This document shows positions 1 to 7,400 of a stretch of DNA of 11,588 bases, piece after piece. A program made the translations under genes and the position numbers. Under the pieces are notes generated by a model. The model was not told where the DNA came from. It was given only the letters and a program-made list of their open reading frames with translations, and did no database searches. Where the stretch lies: NCBI GenBank assembly GCA_037440765.1, contig JBBITL010000113.1, forward strand, positions 1 to 11,588, written 5' to 3'. Source of the stretch: DTKY01 sp037440765. Lineage in GTDB: Bacteria > Acidobacteriota > Terriglobia > Bryobacterales > Bryobacteraceae. Within the stretch, counting starts at the first letter, position 1, and each line of letters starts with the position of its first letter.

Positions 1-6
1 TTCGGC

Positions 7-42
7 ATTTCCGCGATCATCTGATCGCGGCCCCATTGAAGC
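7..42 (-). CRISPR. Probable single terminal CRISPR repeat (array continues off the left edge)
   Basis: A 36-nt unit. Read on the minus strand it begins GCTTCAATGGGG, has a perfect 9-bp palindromic stem (CCGCGATCA at 11-19 against TGATCGCGG at 22-30, 2-nt centre) and ends GCGGAAAT. A GCTTCAAT-type start, an internal stem and a GAAAN end are typical of CRISPR repeats. Its three frame translations (WGRDQMIAE, MGPRSDDRGN, FNGAAIR-stop) match, from memory, junk ORFs predicted over CRISPR arrays; I could not check this. Positions 1-6 would be the edge of a spacer. No second copy lies to the right, so this would be the last unit on this side. In this orientation the leader would be at 43 onward, but that stretch is GC-rich, unlike most leaders. 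Only one repeat is visible, so periodicity cannot be shown, and no cas gene is in the window. Confidence 0.5.
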
Positions 43-49
43 GCGGGCT

Positions 50-69
50 TCGGGACGCTGGTGTCCCGA
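50..69. repeat. Short inverted repeat (hairpin)
   Basis: TCGGGAC (50-56) and GTCCCGA (63-69) form a perfect 7-bp stem with a 6-nt loop. A smaller alternative stem, GAAGC (38-42) with GCTTC (47-51), overlaps it and the end of the repeat-like unit at 7-42. The hairpin lies between that unit and the long palindrome at 68-190. There is no T-run, so it is not a classical terminator. Its function is unknown. Confidence 0.6.
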
Positions 70-190
70 GTCAGGAGTCCGCTGAACAAATGCGCCCGCT
101 TGCTGACGCGCGCGGTTCTGTGCTTTCGAGGCGTTGCACAGAACCGCGACCGTGAAGGAGCGGCCTTGCAGTCCTGCGGGCTTCTGACTC
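68..190. repeat. 123-bp imperfect palindrome (REP/MITE-like element)
   Basis: The core is a perfect 13-bp inverted repeat: CGCGGTTCTGTGC (111-123) pairs with GCACAGAACCGCG (136-148) around a 12-nt loop. Pairing continues imperfectly outward to CCGCT (96-100) against AGCGG (159-163). The ends are again inverted: GAGTCAG (68-74) matches CTGACTC (184-190), and the next 8 nt inward match with two transitions. The whole element therefore reads as one palindrome with arms of about 55 nt. It begins 7 nt beyond the stop of the zinc-ribbon gene, as REP-like elements often do, and could fold in that gene's mRNA tail. No target-site duplication is obvious, no protein is encoded, and no second copy is in the window. 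That it belongs to a dispersed family is inference. Confidence 0.75.
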
Positions 191-196
191 CGGATC

Positions 197-847
197 CTAG
201 CGCCGGTTCAACAGCCTGGCCCCCAGCGCGCCGCCCAGCGCCGGGATGAACGTCGAGGTCAGGAACAGCCAGAACAGCATTCCCATCACCTGTACCGGGC
301 TTTCGAAAACCTCCATGGCCTGCCGGATGCCGTCGTCGCTCATCCCCATGTTACGGAGGTTCTCCCGCATGTAGGCCATCATGCCGCCGTCGCTGGCCAT
401 GAAGGACAGCGCCGCGAAGCTCACCGTGAACAGCCCGATGAAGATGACGAAGCAGAACAGGCCGGTGATCCATCCCATCTTCGCGCCGCTGCGGATCTCC
501 ACCGGAAAGCCGCTCCGCTTGCGGTACAGATAGACCGCGAAAGCGCCCGCGCCCATAAGGAGCAGAAGCCGGATAGCCGGATGGAGAGGAAGGGAACTGG
601 CCAGGAAAGCCAGGCTCCCCGTGAGCAGCGCCACGCGCACGGCCAGCCCGTTCCGGAACCCGATCTCCGGCGCCGGGGCCTGCGCCGGGGCCTGCGGCGG
701 CAGAGGCTGCGGTTCCGGCGGGAGCGCCACTTCCGGCATCAGCGGCTCGTCGCGCTGAGGCTTGCCGCACTTATGGCAGAAGCGCGCATCGGGCGGCAGC
801 ACGGCGCCGCAGGTACAGGTTTCCGCCACGAACCCAGTTTCGCCCAT
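197..847 (-). CDS. Zinc-ribbon multi-pass membrane protein, function unknown
   Basis: A protein of 216 aa from the ATG at 847. Near the N-terminus are four cysteines in a zinc-ribbon arrangement, CTC (11-13) and CHKC (24-27). A proline/alanine-rich linker follows (about 35-62); it includes two perfect 12-bp tandem units at 670-693. Then come about four hydrophobic segments (roughly 70-88, 90-108, 126-150 and 186-210). The stretch between the last two (about 152-184) is methionine-rich and polar. This layout, a cytoplasmic zinc ribbon plus membrane helices, is common in small uncharacterised bacterial proteins, and I cannot name a family or function. In-frame alternative starts are ATG 856 and TTG 865; none has a clear Shine-Dalgarno or -10 signal. 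ATG 847 was chosen because such ribbons normally sit close to the N-terminus. The gene diverges from the Omp85 operon across about 48 bp. Confidence 0.75.
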   Translation of the reverse strand: MGETGFVAETCTCGAVLPPDARFCHKCGKPQRDEPLMPEVALPPEPQPLPPQAPAQAPAPEIGFRNGLAVRVALLTGSLAFLASSLPLHPAIRLLLLMGAGAFAVYLYRKRSGFPVEIRSGAKMGWITGLFCFVIFIGLFTVSFAALSFMASDGGMMAYMRENLRNMGMSDDGIRQAMEVFESPVQVMGMLFWLFLTSTFIPALGGALGARLLNRR

Positions 848-881
848 GCGGGGCATCCGGGGCAACGCGCTTCAGTTGCTG

Positions 882-895
882 TATCATGCAGATGA
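882..895 (+). promoter_or_regulatory. Candidate -10 box for the Omp85-tamB-pcm operon
   Basis: TATCAT (882-887, 5 of 6 to consensus) ends 8 nt before the ATG at 896. A start point about 7 nt downstream of the hexamer would leave a leader of 1-2 nt. The -35 region is weak (GGGGCA at 859-864, 17-nt spacer). No Shine-Dalgarno sequence precedes the ATG, which fits a nearly leaderless mRNA. The box lies in the short divergent region shared with the zinc-ribbon gene. Confidence 0.45.
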
Positions 896-3832
896 ATGCG
901 GCAGGCCGGCGTGGGAGTGTGGTGTGCGTTGATGCTGCTGCCCGGGCTCCATCCGGCTGCCGTGGCCGCCGCCGGCGAATACGAGGGCAAGCCGATCCGG
1001 CAGATCCTGTTCGAGCCCCGGCAGCAGCCCCTCAATCCGGACGAGCTCAGCGAGTTGACCGGCCTGAGGAGGAACACGCCTCTGCGACTCTCCGCTGTGA
1101 GGGACGCCGTGGTGAAACTGGTCGCCACCGGCCGCTACTCCGACGTGGCCGTGGATGCGACGCTCGAGGACGGCCAGGTCACCCTGCGGTTTCTGACCAA
1201 GGGCAACTGGTTCGTGGGACAGGTTGAGGTCTCCGGCGTGCCCGCGCCGCCGGGCGCCGGGCAGATGGCCAACGCAACGGGTCTGAGCCCGGGAGCGGCC
1301 TTCCATGAAGATGACCTCAAGCGGGCCGAGCAGGGGCTGCGGCAGGCGCTGCGGGCGAACGGGTATTTCCGGCCCGCCATTGCCGCGCGACTGGAACACG
1401 AGGAGCGCACCCAGCAGGTGCGCATCCGCTTCGAGGTTGCGCCCGGCGAGCGGGCCAGGTTCTCGATGCCCGTGATTCTGGGCGAGCCGGAGCGGCCCGC
1501 CTCCCAGGTCGCCGCCGAAACGCGCTGGAAGGGCTGGTTCGGGTGGCGGCCCCTGACCGAGAGCCGTGTACAGGCCGGGCTGGAGCGGATTCTGAACTCC
1601 TACCGGGACAGGGGCTACCTGATGGCCCGAGCCACGCTGGCGGGCATCGACACGTCCACCGGAAGCCCCACGGTCGAGGTACACGCCGGACCCCAGGTGC
1701 GGATCGAGACGGCGGGCGCCAGGGTCTCGCGCGGAGGGCTTCAGCGCCTGCTGCCGGTCTTCGAGGAACAGGCCGTGGACCGGGAGTTGCTGGTGGAAGG
1801 CGCGCGGGAACTGGAAGAGTACTTCCAGACGCAGGGTTACTTCGAGGCCAGGGTCGAGTTCACGTCCAACTCGGAGGCCGGCGGGCGGCTCCACATCCTT
1901 TACACGATCGACCGCGGCGCGCGCCACAAGCTGGCGGATCTGGTGATCTCCGGCAACCGCTACTTCGACCAGGCGACGCTGCGGGAGCGGCTGCTGGTGG
2001 CGCCGGCGTCATTTCAGGCGCGGCGCGGCCGCTACAGTTCCAGCCTGCTGGCCCGGGACCTGGAAGCCATCTCCGGCCTTTACAGGACCAACGGCTTCCG
2101 CGATGCCAGGGTGACCTCCCGGCTGGTGAAGGACCACCGCGGAAGGCGTGGAGAAACGGCCGTCTTCATCGAGATCGAGGAGGGCGCCCAGTGGTTTGTC
2201 GCCGGGACGGAGTTCGAGGGAGTGAGCCGGGAGCACGAGCCGGTCCTGAGATCCATGCTCCAGTCCGGGCCCGGCCAGCCTTTCAGCGAAGCCAACGTGG
2301 CCACGGACCGCGACAACATCCTGGCCTACTATTTCAACCGTGGCTACCCAGGAGCCACATTCGAGTGGAGCTTCCGTGAAACAGGCGAGCCCCACCGCGT
2401 GGATCTGCGCCTGGCGATCAACGAGGGCGCGCGGCTCTTCGTCAGAGAGGTAGTCATCAGCGGGCTGGAGGCGACCCACCCCTGGGTGGTGAACCGGCGG
2501 ATCAGCGTCAACGTGAGCGACCCGCTGTCGCAGGCCCAGATACTGGAGACCCAGCGGCGGCTGTACGAGCTCGGCATATTCGCTAAGGTGGACATGTTCA
2601 TTCAGAATCCGGAAGGCCGGGAGCGGAATAAGCTCATCCTGCTTCAGACGGAGGAGTCCCGCAAGTACTCGGTGGCCGCCGGATTCGGCGCGGAACTGGC
2701 GCGCATCGGCGGCGGCCAGACCAGCCTGAAGTCGCCCGCCGGGGAGGCCGGCTTCAGTCCGCGCGCCTCGTTCGACGTCAGCCGGCTGAACCTGTTCGGC
2801 AGGGCGCACACCGTGAGCCTCCGCAGCCGCGTCTCCAACCTTCAGCAGCGGGGCCTTATTTCCTACACCGCGCCGCAGTTCCGGAACCGCCCCAATGTGG
2901 ACCTCTCCTTCACCGCCATGTTCGACTCCTCCCGGGACGTGCGCACCTTTGCGGCCCGCCGCTGGGAGGGCTCCACGCAGCTCACGCACCGCTGGACCCG
3001 GTCCCGGACCCTGTTCTACCGGTTCGCCTACCGCCGGGTAGGCGTGGACCAGGGGACGCTGAAGATCCGGAGCGAACTCATCCCGCTGCTGTCTCAGCCC
3101 GTGCGGGTGGGCGTGTTGTCGGCCACCTATCTTGACGACCGGCGGGACGACCCCACCGACTCCCGCCGGGGGACCTACAATTCGCTCGATGCCGGCATAG
3201 CAACCAGGGCGCTGGGTTCGGAGACCGACTATATCCGGCTGCTGGGGCGCAACTCCACCTATCACCGGCTGGGCAGCAGGCTGGTGCTGGCGCGCATGCT
3301 GTCGTTCGGCTTCCTGCGCACGCTCCGCACCAGCCCGGACCTGCCTCCCAGCCCGCAGGATATCCCCTTGCCCGAGCGCCTGTTCGCCGGAGGCGCATCC
3401 GTTCATCGCGCCTTCCCCGAAAACCAGGCCGGCCCGCGCGACCTGGTCACCGGCTTCCCGCTGGGCGGCAAGGCTCTGCTCGCGGTCGGCACCGAACTGC
3501 GCTTCCCCCTGTACCGCATCTGGGGCCAGGAGGTGGGCGGTGTCCTGTTCCACGACGCCGGCAACATATACTCCAGCCTCAGGGACATCTCCATCCGCGT
3601 GCGCCAGCGCGACAGGCAGGACTTCGACTACATGGTGCATGCCGCCGGCCTCGGGTTCCGCTTCCGCACCCCGGTTGGGCCGTTTCGCGTGGATTTCGCG
3701 CTGGGGCCCAACACTCCCCGTTTCGTCGGCTGCCGGGGCACGCTTCAGGATTACCAGACCGGCCCCTGCGAGCCCACCAGCCAGCGCATCAACCGGTTTC
3801 AGTTCCACTTCTCCCTGGGGCAGAGTTTCTGA
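896..3832 (+). CDS. Omp85-family outer membrane protein (BamA/TamA type) with seven POTRA-like modules
   Basis: A 978-aa outer-membrane barrel of the BamA/TamA superfamily, which inserts or translocates proteins at the outer membrane. Residues 1-26 are a signal peptide (hydrophobic core, AAVAAAG end). Seven POTRA-like units of about 80 aa start near residues 33, 105, 186, 266, 344, 432 and 513; most carry a G-Y/F motif late in the unit (GYF 156, GYL 240, GYF 314, GF 400, GYP 483, GIF 560). The barrel spans about 588-978, with GTELRFPL (865-872), a GGVLFHDAGN strand (881-890), TPVGPFRVDF (925-934) and a terminal FHFSLGQSF ending in the phenylalanine typical of the beta-signal. The conserved loop-6 V-R-G-F/Y motif reads H-R-A-F (837-840). 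E. coli BamA has five POTRA domains and TamA three. The downstream tamB suggests a TamA-like role, but domain count does not settle TamA versus BamA. The stop overlaps the next start by 1 nt (TGATG). Confidence 0.93.
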   Translation: MRQAGVGVWCALMLLPGLHPAAVAAAGEYEGKPIRQILFEPRQQPLNPDELSELTGLRRNTPLRLSAVRDAVVKLVATGRYSDVAVDATLEDGQVTLRFLTKGNWFVGQVEVSGVPAPPGAGQMANATGLSPGAAFHEDDLKRAEQGLRQALRANGYFRPAIAARLEHEERTQQVRIRFEVAPGERARFSMPVILGEPERPASQVAAETRWKGWFGWRPLTESRVQAGLERILNSYRDRGYLMARATLAGIDTSTGSPTVEVHAGPQVRIETAGARVSRGGLQRLLPVFEEQAVDRELLVEGARELEEYFQTQGYFEARVEFTSNSEAGGRLHILYTIDRGARHKLADLVISGNRYFDQATLRERLLVAPASFQARRGRYSSSLLARDLEAISGLYRTNGFRDARVTSRLVKDHRGRRGETAVFIEIEEGAQWFVAGTEFEGVSREHEPVLRSMLQSGPGQPFSEANVATDRDNILAYYFNRGYPGATFEWSFRETGEPHRVDLRLAINEGARLFVREVVISGLEATHPWVVNRRISVNVSDPLSQAQILETQRRLYELGIFAKVDMFIQNPEGRERNKLILLQTEESRKYSVAAGFGAELARIGGGQTSLKSPAGEAGFSPRASFDVSRLNLFGRAHTVSLRSRVSNLQQRGLISYTAPQFRNRPNVDLSFTAMFDSSRDVRTFAARRWEGSTQLTHRWTRSRTLFYRFAYRRVGVDQGTLKIRSELIPLLSQPVRVGVLSATYLDDRRDDPTDSRRGTYNSLDAGIATRALGSETDYIRLLGRNSTYHRLGSRLVLARMLSFGFLRTLRTSPDLPPSPQDIPLPERLFAGGASVHRAFPENQAGPRDLVTGFPLGGKALLAVGTELRFPLYRIWGQEVGGVLFHDAGNIYSSLRDISIRVRQRDRQDFDYMVHAAGLGFRFRTPVGPFRVDFALGPNTPRFVGCRGTLQDYQTGPCEPTSQRINRFQFHFSLGQSF

Positions 3833-4479
3833 TGCGGACGCGCATGCTGTTCACGCTGCTGGCGCTGGCCGCATGCTGCGGGGCGGAGATCATCGAGCGG
3901 GTGGCGGCCACAGTCGGCACCCGGGCCATCACCCAGAGCCACGTGCTGCTGGAGATTCGCCTGAGCGCGTTCCTCGACGGCGTCGCGCCGGATTTCTCCC
4001 CGGCCTCGCGCCGGGCCGCCGCCGGGCGGCTGGCCGATCGCGTCCTGGCCGGCATCGATATGGAGATCGGCAAGTACCCGGCGCCGGAGGCCTCCGAGGC
4101 CGATGCCCAACTGGCGGCCGTCCGCCAGCAGCACCCCGCGGGCGGGGAAGCGTGGGTCAGGGCGCTTGAAGGCGCGGGCGTGCGGGAGGAGGACCTTTGG
4201 CTTTACCTGCGCGAGCAACTGGCCCTGCTGCGCTTCATCGAAGCGCGCTTTGCGCCCGGTGTTCAGATCTCCGAGAAGGACTTGCGCGACTACTACGAGG
4301 GGGCCTTCACCAGGGACTGGGAGAGCCGGGCCAGCCGGCCGCTGCCGCCGCTGGAGGAAGCCCGGGCGGGCATAGAGGAGATCCTGCGCGCCCGCCGGGT
4401 CGACGCTCTGCTTGATGACTGGCTGAAGGAGGCGCGCGAGCGCACGCGGGTCGAGTTCAAAGAGGAGGCCTTCCGGTGA
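3832..4479 (+). CDS. Short SurA-like periplasmic chaperone without parvulin domain
   Basis: A 215-aa protein. An N-terminal export signal ends near A18 (core LFTLLALAA). LAAC at 12-15 also fits a lipobox, so it may instead be a lipoprotein. The mature part begins EIIERVAATVGTRAITQSHV, a good match to the start of SurA/PpiC-type chaperones (a V-A-x-V-x-x-x-x-I-T-x-S pattern). The C-terminal half (ISEKDLRDYY at about 146-155, then a helix with LEEARAGIEEIL and a final DDWLKEARERTRVEF) resembles the closing helices of the SurA chaperone module. Between them there is no room for a roughly 90-aa parvulin prolyl-isomerase domain, so I predict a chaperone without PPIase activity. Its place between an Omp85 protein and TamB suggests it escorts outer-membrane proteins to that machine. 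The start ATG overlaps the previous stop. The Shine-Dalgarno is weak, so it probably relies on translational coupling. Confidence 0.82.
   Translation: MRTRMLFTLLALAACCGAEIIERVAATVGTRAITQSHVLLEIRLSAFLDGVAPDFSPASRRAAAGRLADRVLAGIDMEIGKYPAPEASEADAQLAAVRQQHPAGGEAWVRALEGAGVREEDLWLYLREQLALLRFIEARFAPGVQISEKDLRDYYEGAFTRDWESRASRPLPPLEEARAGIEEILRARRVDALLDDWLKEARERTRVEFKEEAFR
4462..4468 (+). promoter_or_regulatory. Strong ribosome binding site fixing the tamB GTG start
   Basis: GAGGAGG lies 7 nt before the GTG at 4476, which overlaps the previous stop as GTGA. This supports the GTG start. It also contrasts with the absence of such sites at the operon's first gene. Confidence 0.8.
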
Positions 4480-7400
4480 CAAGGCGGCGCAGGCTGCTGG
4501 CGGCCGGCACGGCGCTCGCCGCGCTGTGCCTGGGCGGCCTCGCCGCCGCGGTCGCCGTCCTGCGTTCGGGCTGGTTCAACGAACAGGTGCGCCTGCGGAT
4601 CATCCGCGAGGTGGAATCGGCGACCGGCGGGCGCGCCGAGATCGGCGGGTTCGCCTTCTCCTGGGAGCGGATGCGCGCCGAGGTGCGCTCTTTCGTGCTG
4701 CACGGCGCCGAGCCGGAGGGAGACCCGCCCCTGTTCAGCGCGGCCTCGGTACGGCTGGGGCTGAAGCCCGTCTCCATCCTGCGGCGGGACGTGGACATCC
4801 AATCGCTCGTCGTCGGCGAGCCCCGGTTGCGCATCGCGGTCTACCCGGACGGGACGACCAACCTGCCTCAGCCGCCGGCCGCGCGCAGGCGGGAACGGCC
4901 CGTCGAGCCGTTTCTGGCCCTCGCCATCGAGGATTTCCGCATCGAAGGAGGGCTGATCGAGATCAACGACCGGCGCACTCCGCTGGACGTGGCGGGCGAG
5001 GACTTCTCCTCTCGCCTGGAATACCAGACCTCCGGGCCGCGCTACGACGGAGTCGTTTCCTTCCGCCGGCTCCGGGTGGCCTCCTCGCCCTGGTTCGCGG
5101 CGGCCCTGGACGCGGACATTGCGCTGAGCCTGGAGGCCGGCCGCCTGGTGCTGAAGGACGCGCGCTTTCGCACGCAGCGGTCCACGGCCAGGCTGGACGG
5201 CGCGGTCGAAAATCTCCTCTCTCCCCGCGTCAGCGCCGGCGTCGAGGCCAGGATCTCGCTCGAGGAGGCGCAGGCGCTGGCCGGGCGGCCGGCAATCGCG
5301 CGGGGAACCGTTGATCTGTCGGGCCTCCTGGCCTATGCGTCGCGTTCGGATTTCAGCCTCAGCGGGCGTATCGCCGGAAGCGGGCTTTCGGCCGCGCAGG
5401 CGGGCGTGACAGCCTCCGGCATCGGCCTGGCCTCGGCGCTGAGGCTGTCGCCGGACGGGGTCGAGCTGAGCGGGCTTTCCCTTTCCGCGCTCGGCGGCGC
5501 CTTCAGGGGCAGCGCCGGCCTTGACAAGCAGCGGAGGTTCCGGCTGGACGGGACGGCCGAGCTGTTGCTCCTGTCGGAACTGGCGCGGCTGGGCAGCCTC
5601 AAGCCCCTTCCGTGGGACGGGCGGATCTCGGGGCCCTTGGCCGCAGAGGGCGTGCTGGACGGCGGCGTGCGCGGGGCGAAACTTGCAGGCCGGTTCGATG
5701 TCGAACCCGCCGACCCTGCCCGCCCGCTCCTCGGGCGCCTGGACCTGGCGCTGGATCAGGGCGCCGGGAGTCTGGTGTTCAACGACTCGCGCCTGGCCAC
5801 GGCCGCCTCCAGCGTGCGCTTCAGCGGAGACCCGCGGGAGCGGCTTCAGGTGGAACTGGAATCAACGGACCTCGATGATCTGCTCCCCGCGCTCGCCTAC
5901 GTGAGCCCGCCGGGGCTCCAGAGCCTCCCTCTGGCCATTAAGGGCGGCCCGGCGAGGTTCAAGGGCATGGTCGAGGGAGCAACCCGCGATGCGCGCCTCT
6001 CGGGCCACGTATCGGTTGGCGCATTCGTCTGCGGGAGCCACGCCGTCGACTGGCTGGAGGCTGATGTCGCCGCCTCCCAGTCCGGCCTGGAGGCGGCCAG
6101 GGTGCTCGTCCGCCAGGGCGAGGGCAGGCTTCAGGGCCAGGGCAGGCTCGAACTGGCCGGCTGGAGGGCCGCGCCGTCCGGCAGGGTCTCGGGCTCCTTC
6201 GAGCTGAGCGGCCTGACGCTCGACAGGATAGCGGCCGGCTTTGGACGCAAGATTCCAGTCAGCGGGGTTGCCGCCGGGAGACTGCAACTGGCCGGCACTC
6301 TGCGCCGGCCTGAACTGGCCGCCAATCTGAGCGTGGTGAAGGCCTCGGCCTTCGGGCAGAGCGCCGATCAGCTCAGAGTGCGGGGCCGGTACGCGTCCAA
6401 CTCGCTCGCGGTGGAATCGCTGGAGGCCGACATCAATGGGGCGCGTCTCCGGGCCAGCGGCGTCTTCTCGCACCGCGAAGGAGACTGGACGAGCGGCGCT
6501 CTGCGCGCGGAGGTCTCAGGCTCGGGCCTGCGGCTTTCGCGCATCGCCGCCGCAGCGAGACTGCCCGAGCAACTGGACGGAACGCTCGACCTCGACCTGA
6601 AGGGCGCGGCGTCCGTCGAGCAGTCACGCTTCCGGCTGACCCAGATTCTGGGCAACGCTTCTGTGCGCAAGGCCACCTGGGAGGGCAAGGCCGCCGGCGG
6701 CCTGCAAGCGGCCGGGAAGAGCGATGCGGGGGAACTGGCCCTGAGCGCCTCAGGGAACCTGCTTGGATCGAAGATCGAGGTCCAGGGGAGATGCACGCTC
6801 GACGGCAAGTATCCTTTCCGGGGCGAGCTCGGTTTCTCCAGGAACTCCCTGTCGAATCTGTGGCCGTGGCTCAGCAAGGATGGAGACGCCCTGCCGCCGG
6901 TTGAGGTGTCGGCCAGCGGGAGGGCTTACTTCAGGGGCGACGCTCTGGAGCCCGATAGCTGGAACGCCCGCGTGGAAATGCCCGGGGTCGAAGTCGTCCT
7001 GCCTCCGGAAGCGAAGCCTCTGGCGCCGGGCCTGCGCAACGCCGGACTGGTAGTGGCGGCAGTCACCCGCAAGTCGGTCCGGGTCATCAGCGCGCGCTTC
7101 GCCGGCCCAGATACCAATCTCGGCGTTACCGGCGGCGTGGACCTCGCCACGCGGCTCAACGCCTACGACCTGCGCGTCCGCGGCAGCGTGAACCTGGGCG
7201 CTCTCCGCAGGTTCGATCCCAACCTGACGGCATCCGGAGAGTCCCAGGTGGACGCCACGATACGGGGGCCGCGGTCCAGGCCCGAGTTCCACGGCCGCCT
7301 GGAGTTCAAGCAGGCGTCGCTGTTTCTGAGCAACATCCCCAACGGGCTGGAGGACGCCAGCGGCGTGGTGCTGCTGTTCCGCGACCGGGCCACCATAGAG

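Noticed and set aside
1..89. Open minus-strand frame reading ...ALQWGRDQMIAEMP off the left edge, possibly the N-terminus of a gene.
   Set aside because: No ATG or GTG start with a ribosome site, the frame runs into the palindrome, and all frames here look like CRISPR-repeat translations.
61..249. 62-aa plus-strand ORF with GTG start.
   Set aside because: It crosses the long palindrome and runs antisense into the zinc-ribbon gene; low-complexity product with no recognisable motif.
884..1927. 347-aa minus-strand ORF antisense to the Omp85 gene.
   Set aside because: Shadow of a GC-rich coding strand: rich in G, R, P, H and L with no domain, while the plus strand gives a clear Omp85 protein.
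2009..3808. 599-aa minus-strand ORF antisense to the Omp85 barrel.
   Set aside because: Same reason: antisense openness caused by high GC at third positions; no motif, signal peptide or ribosome site.
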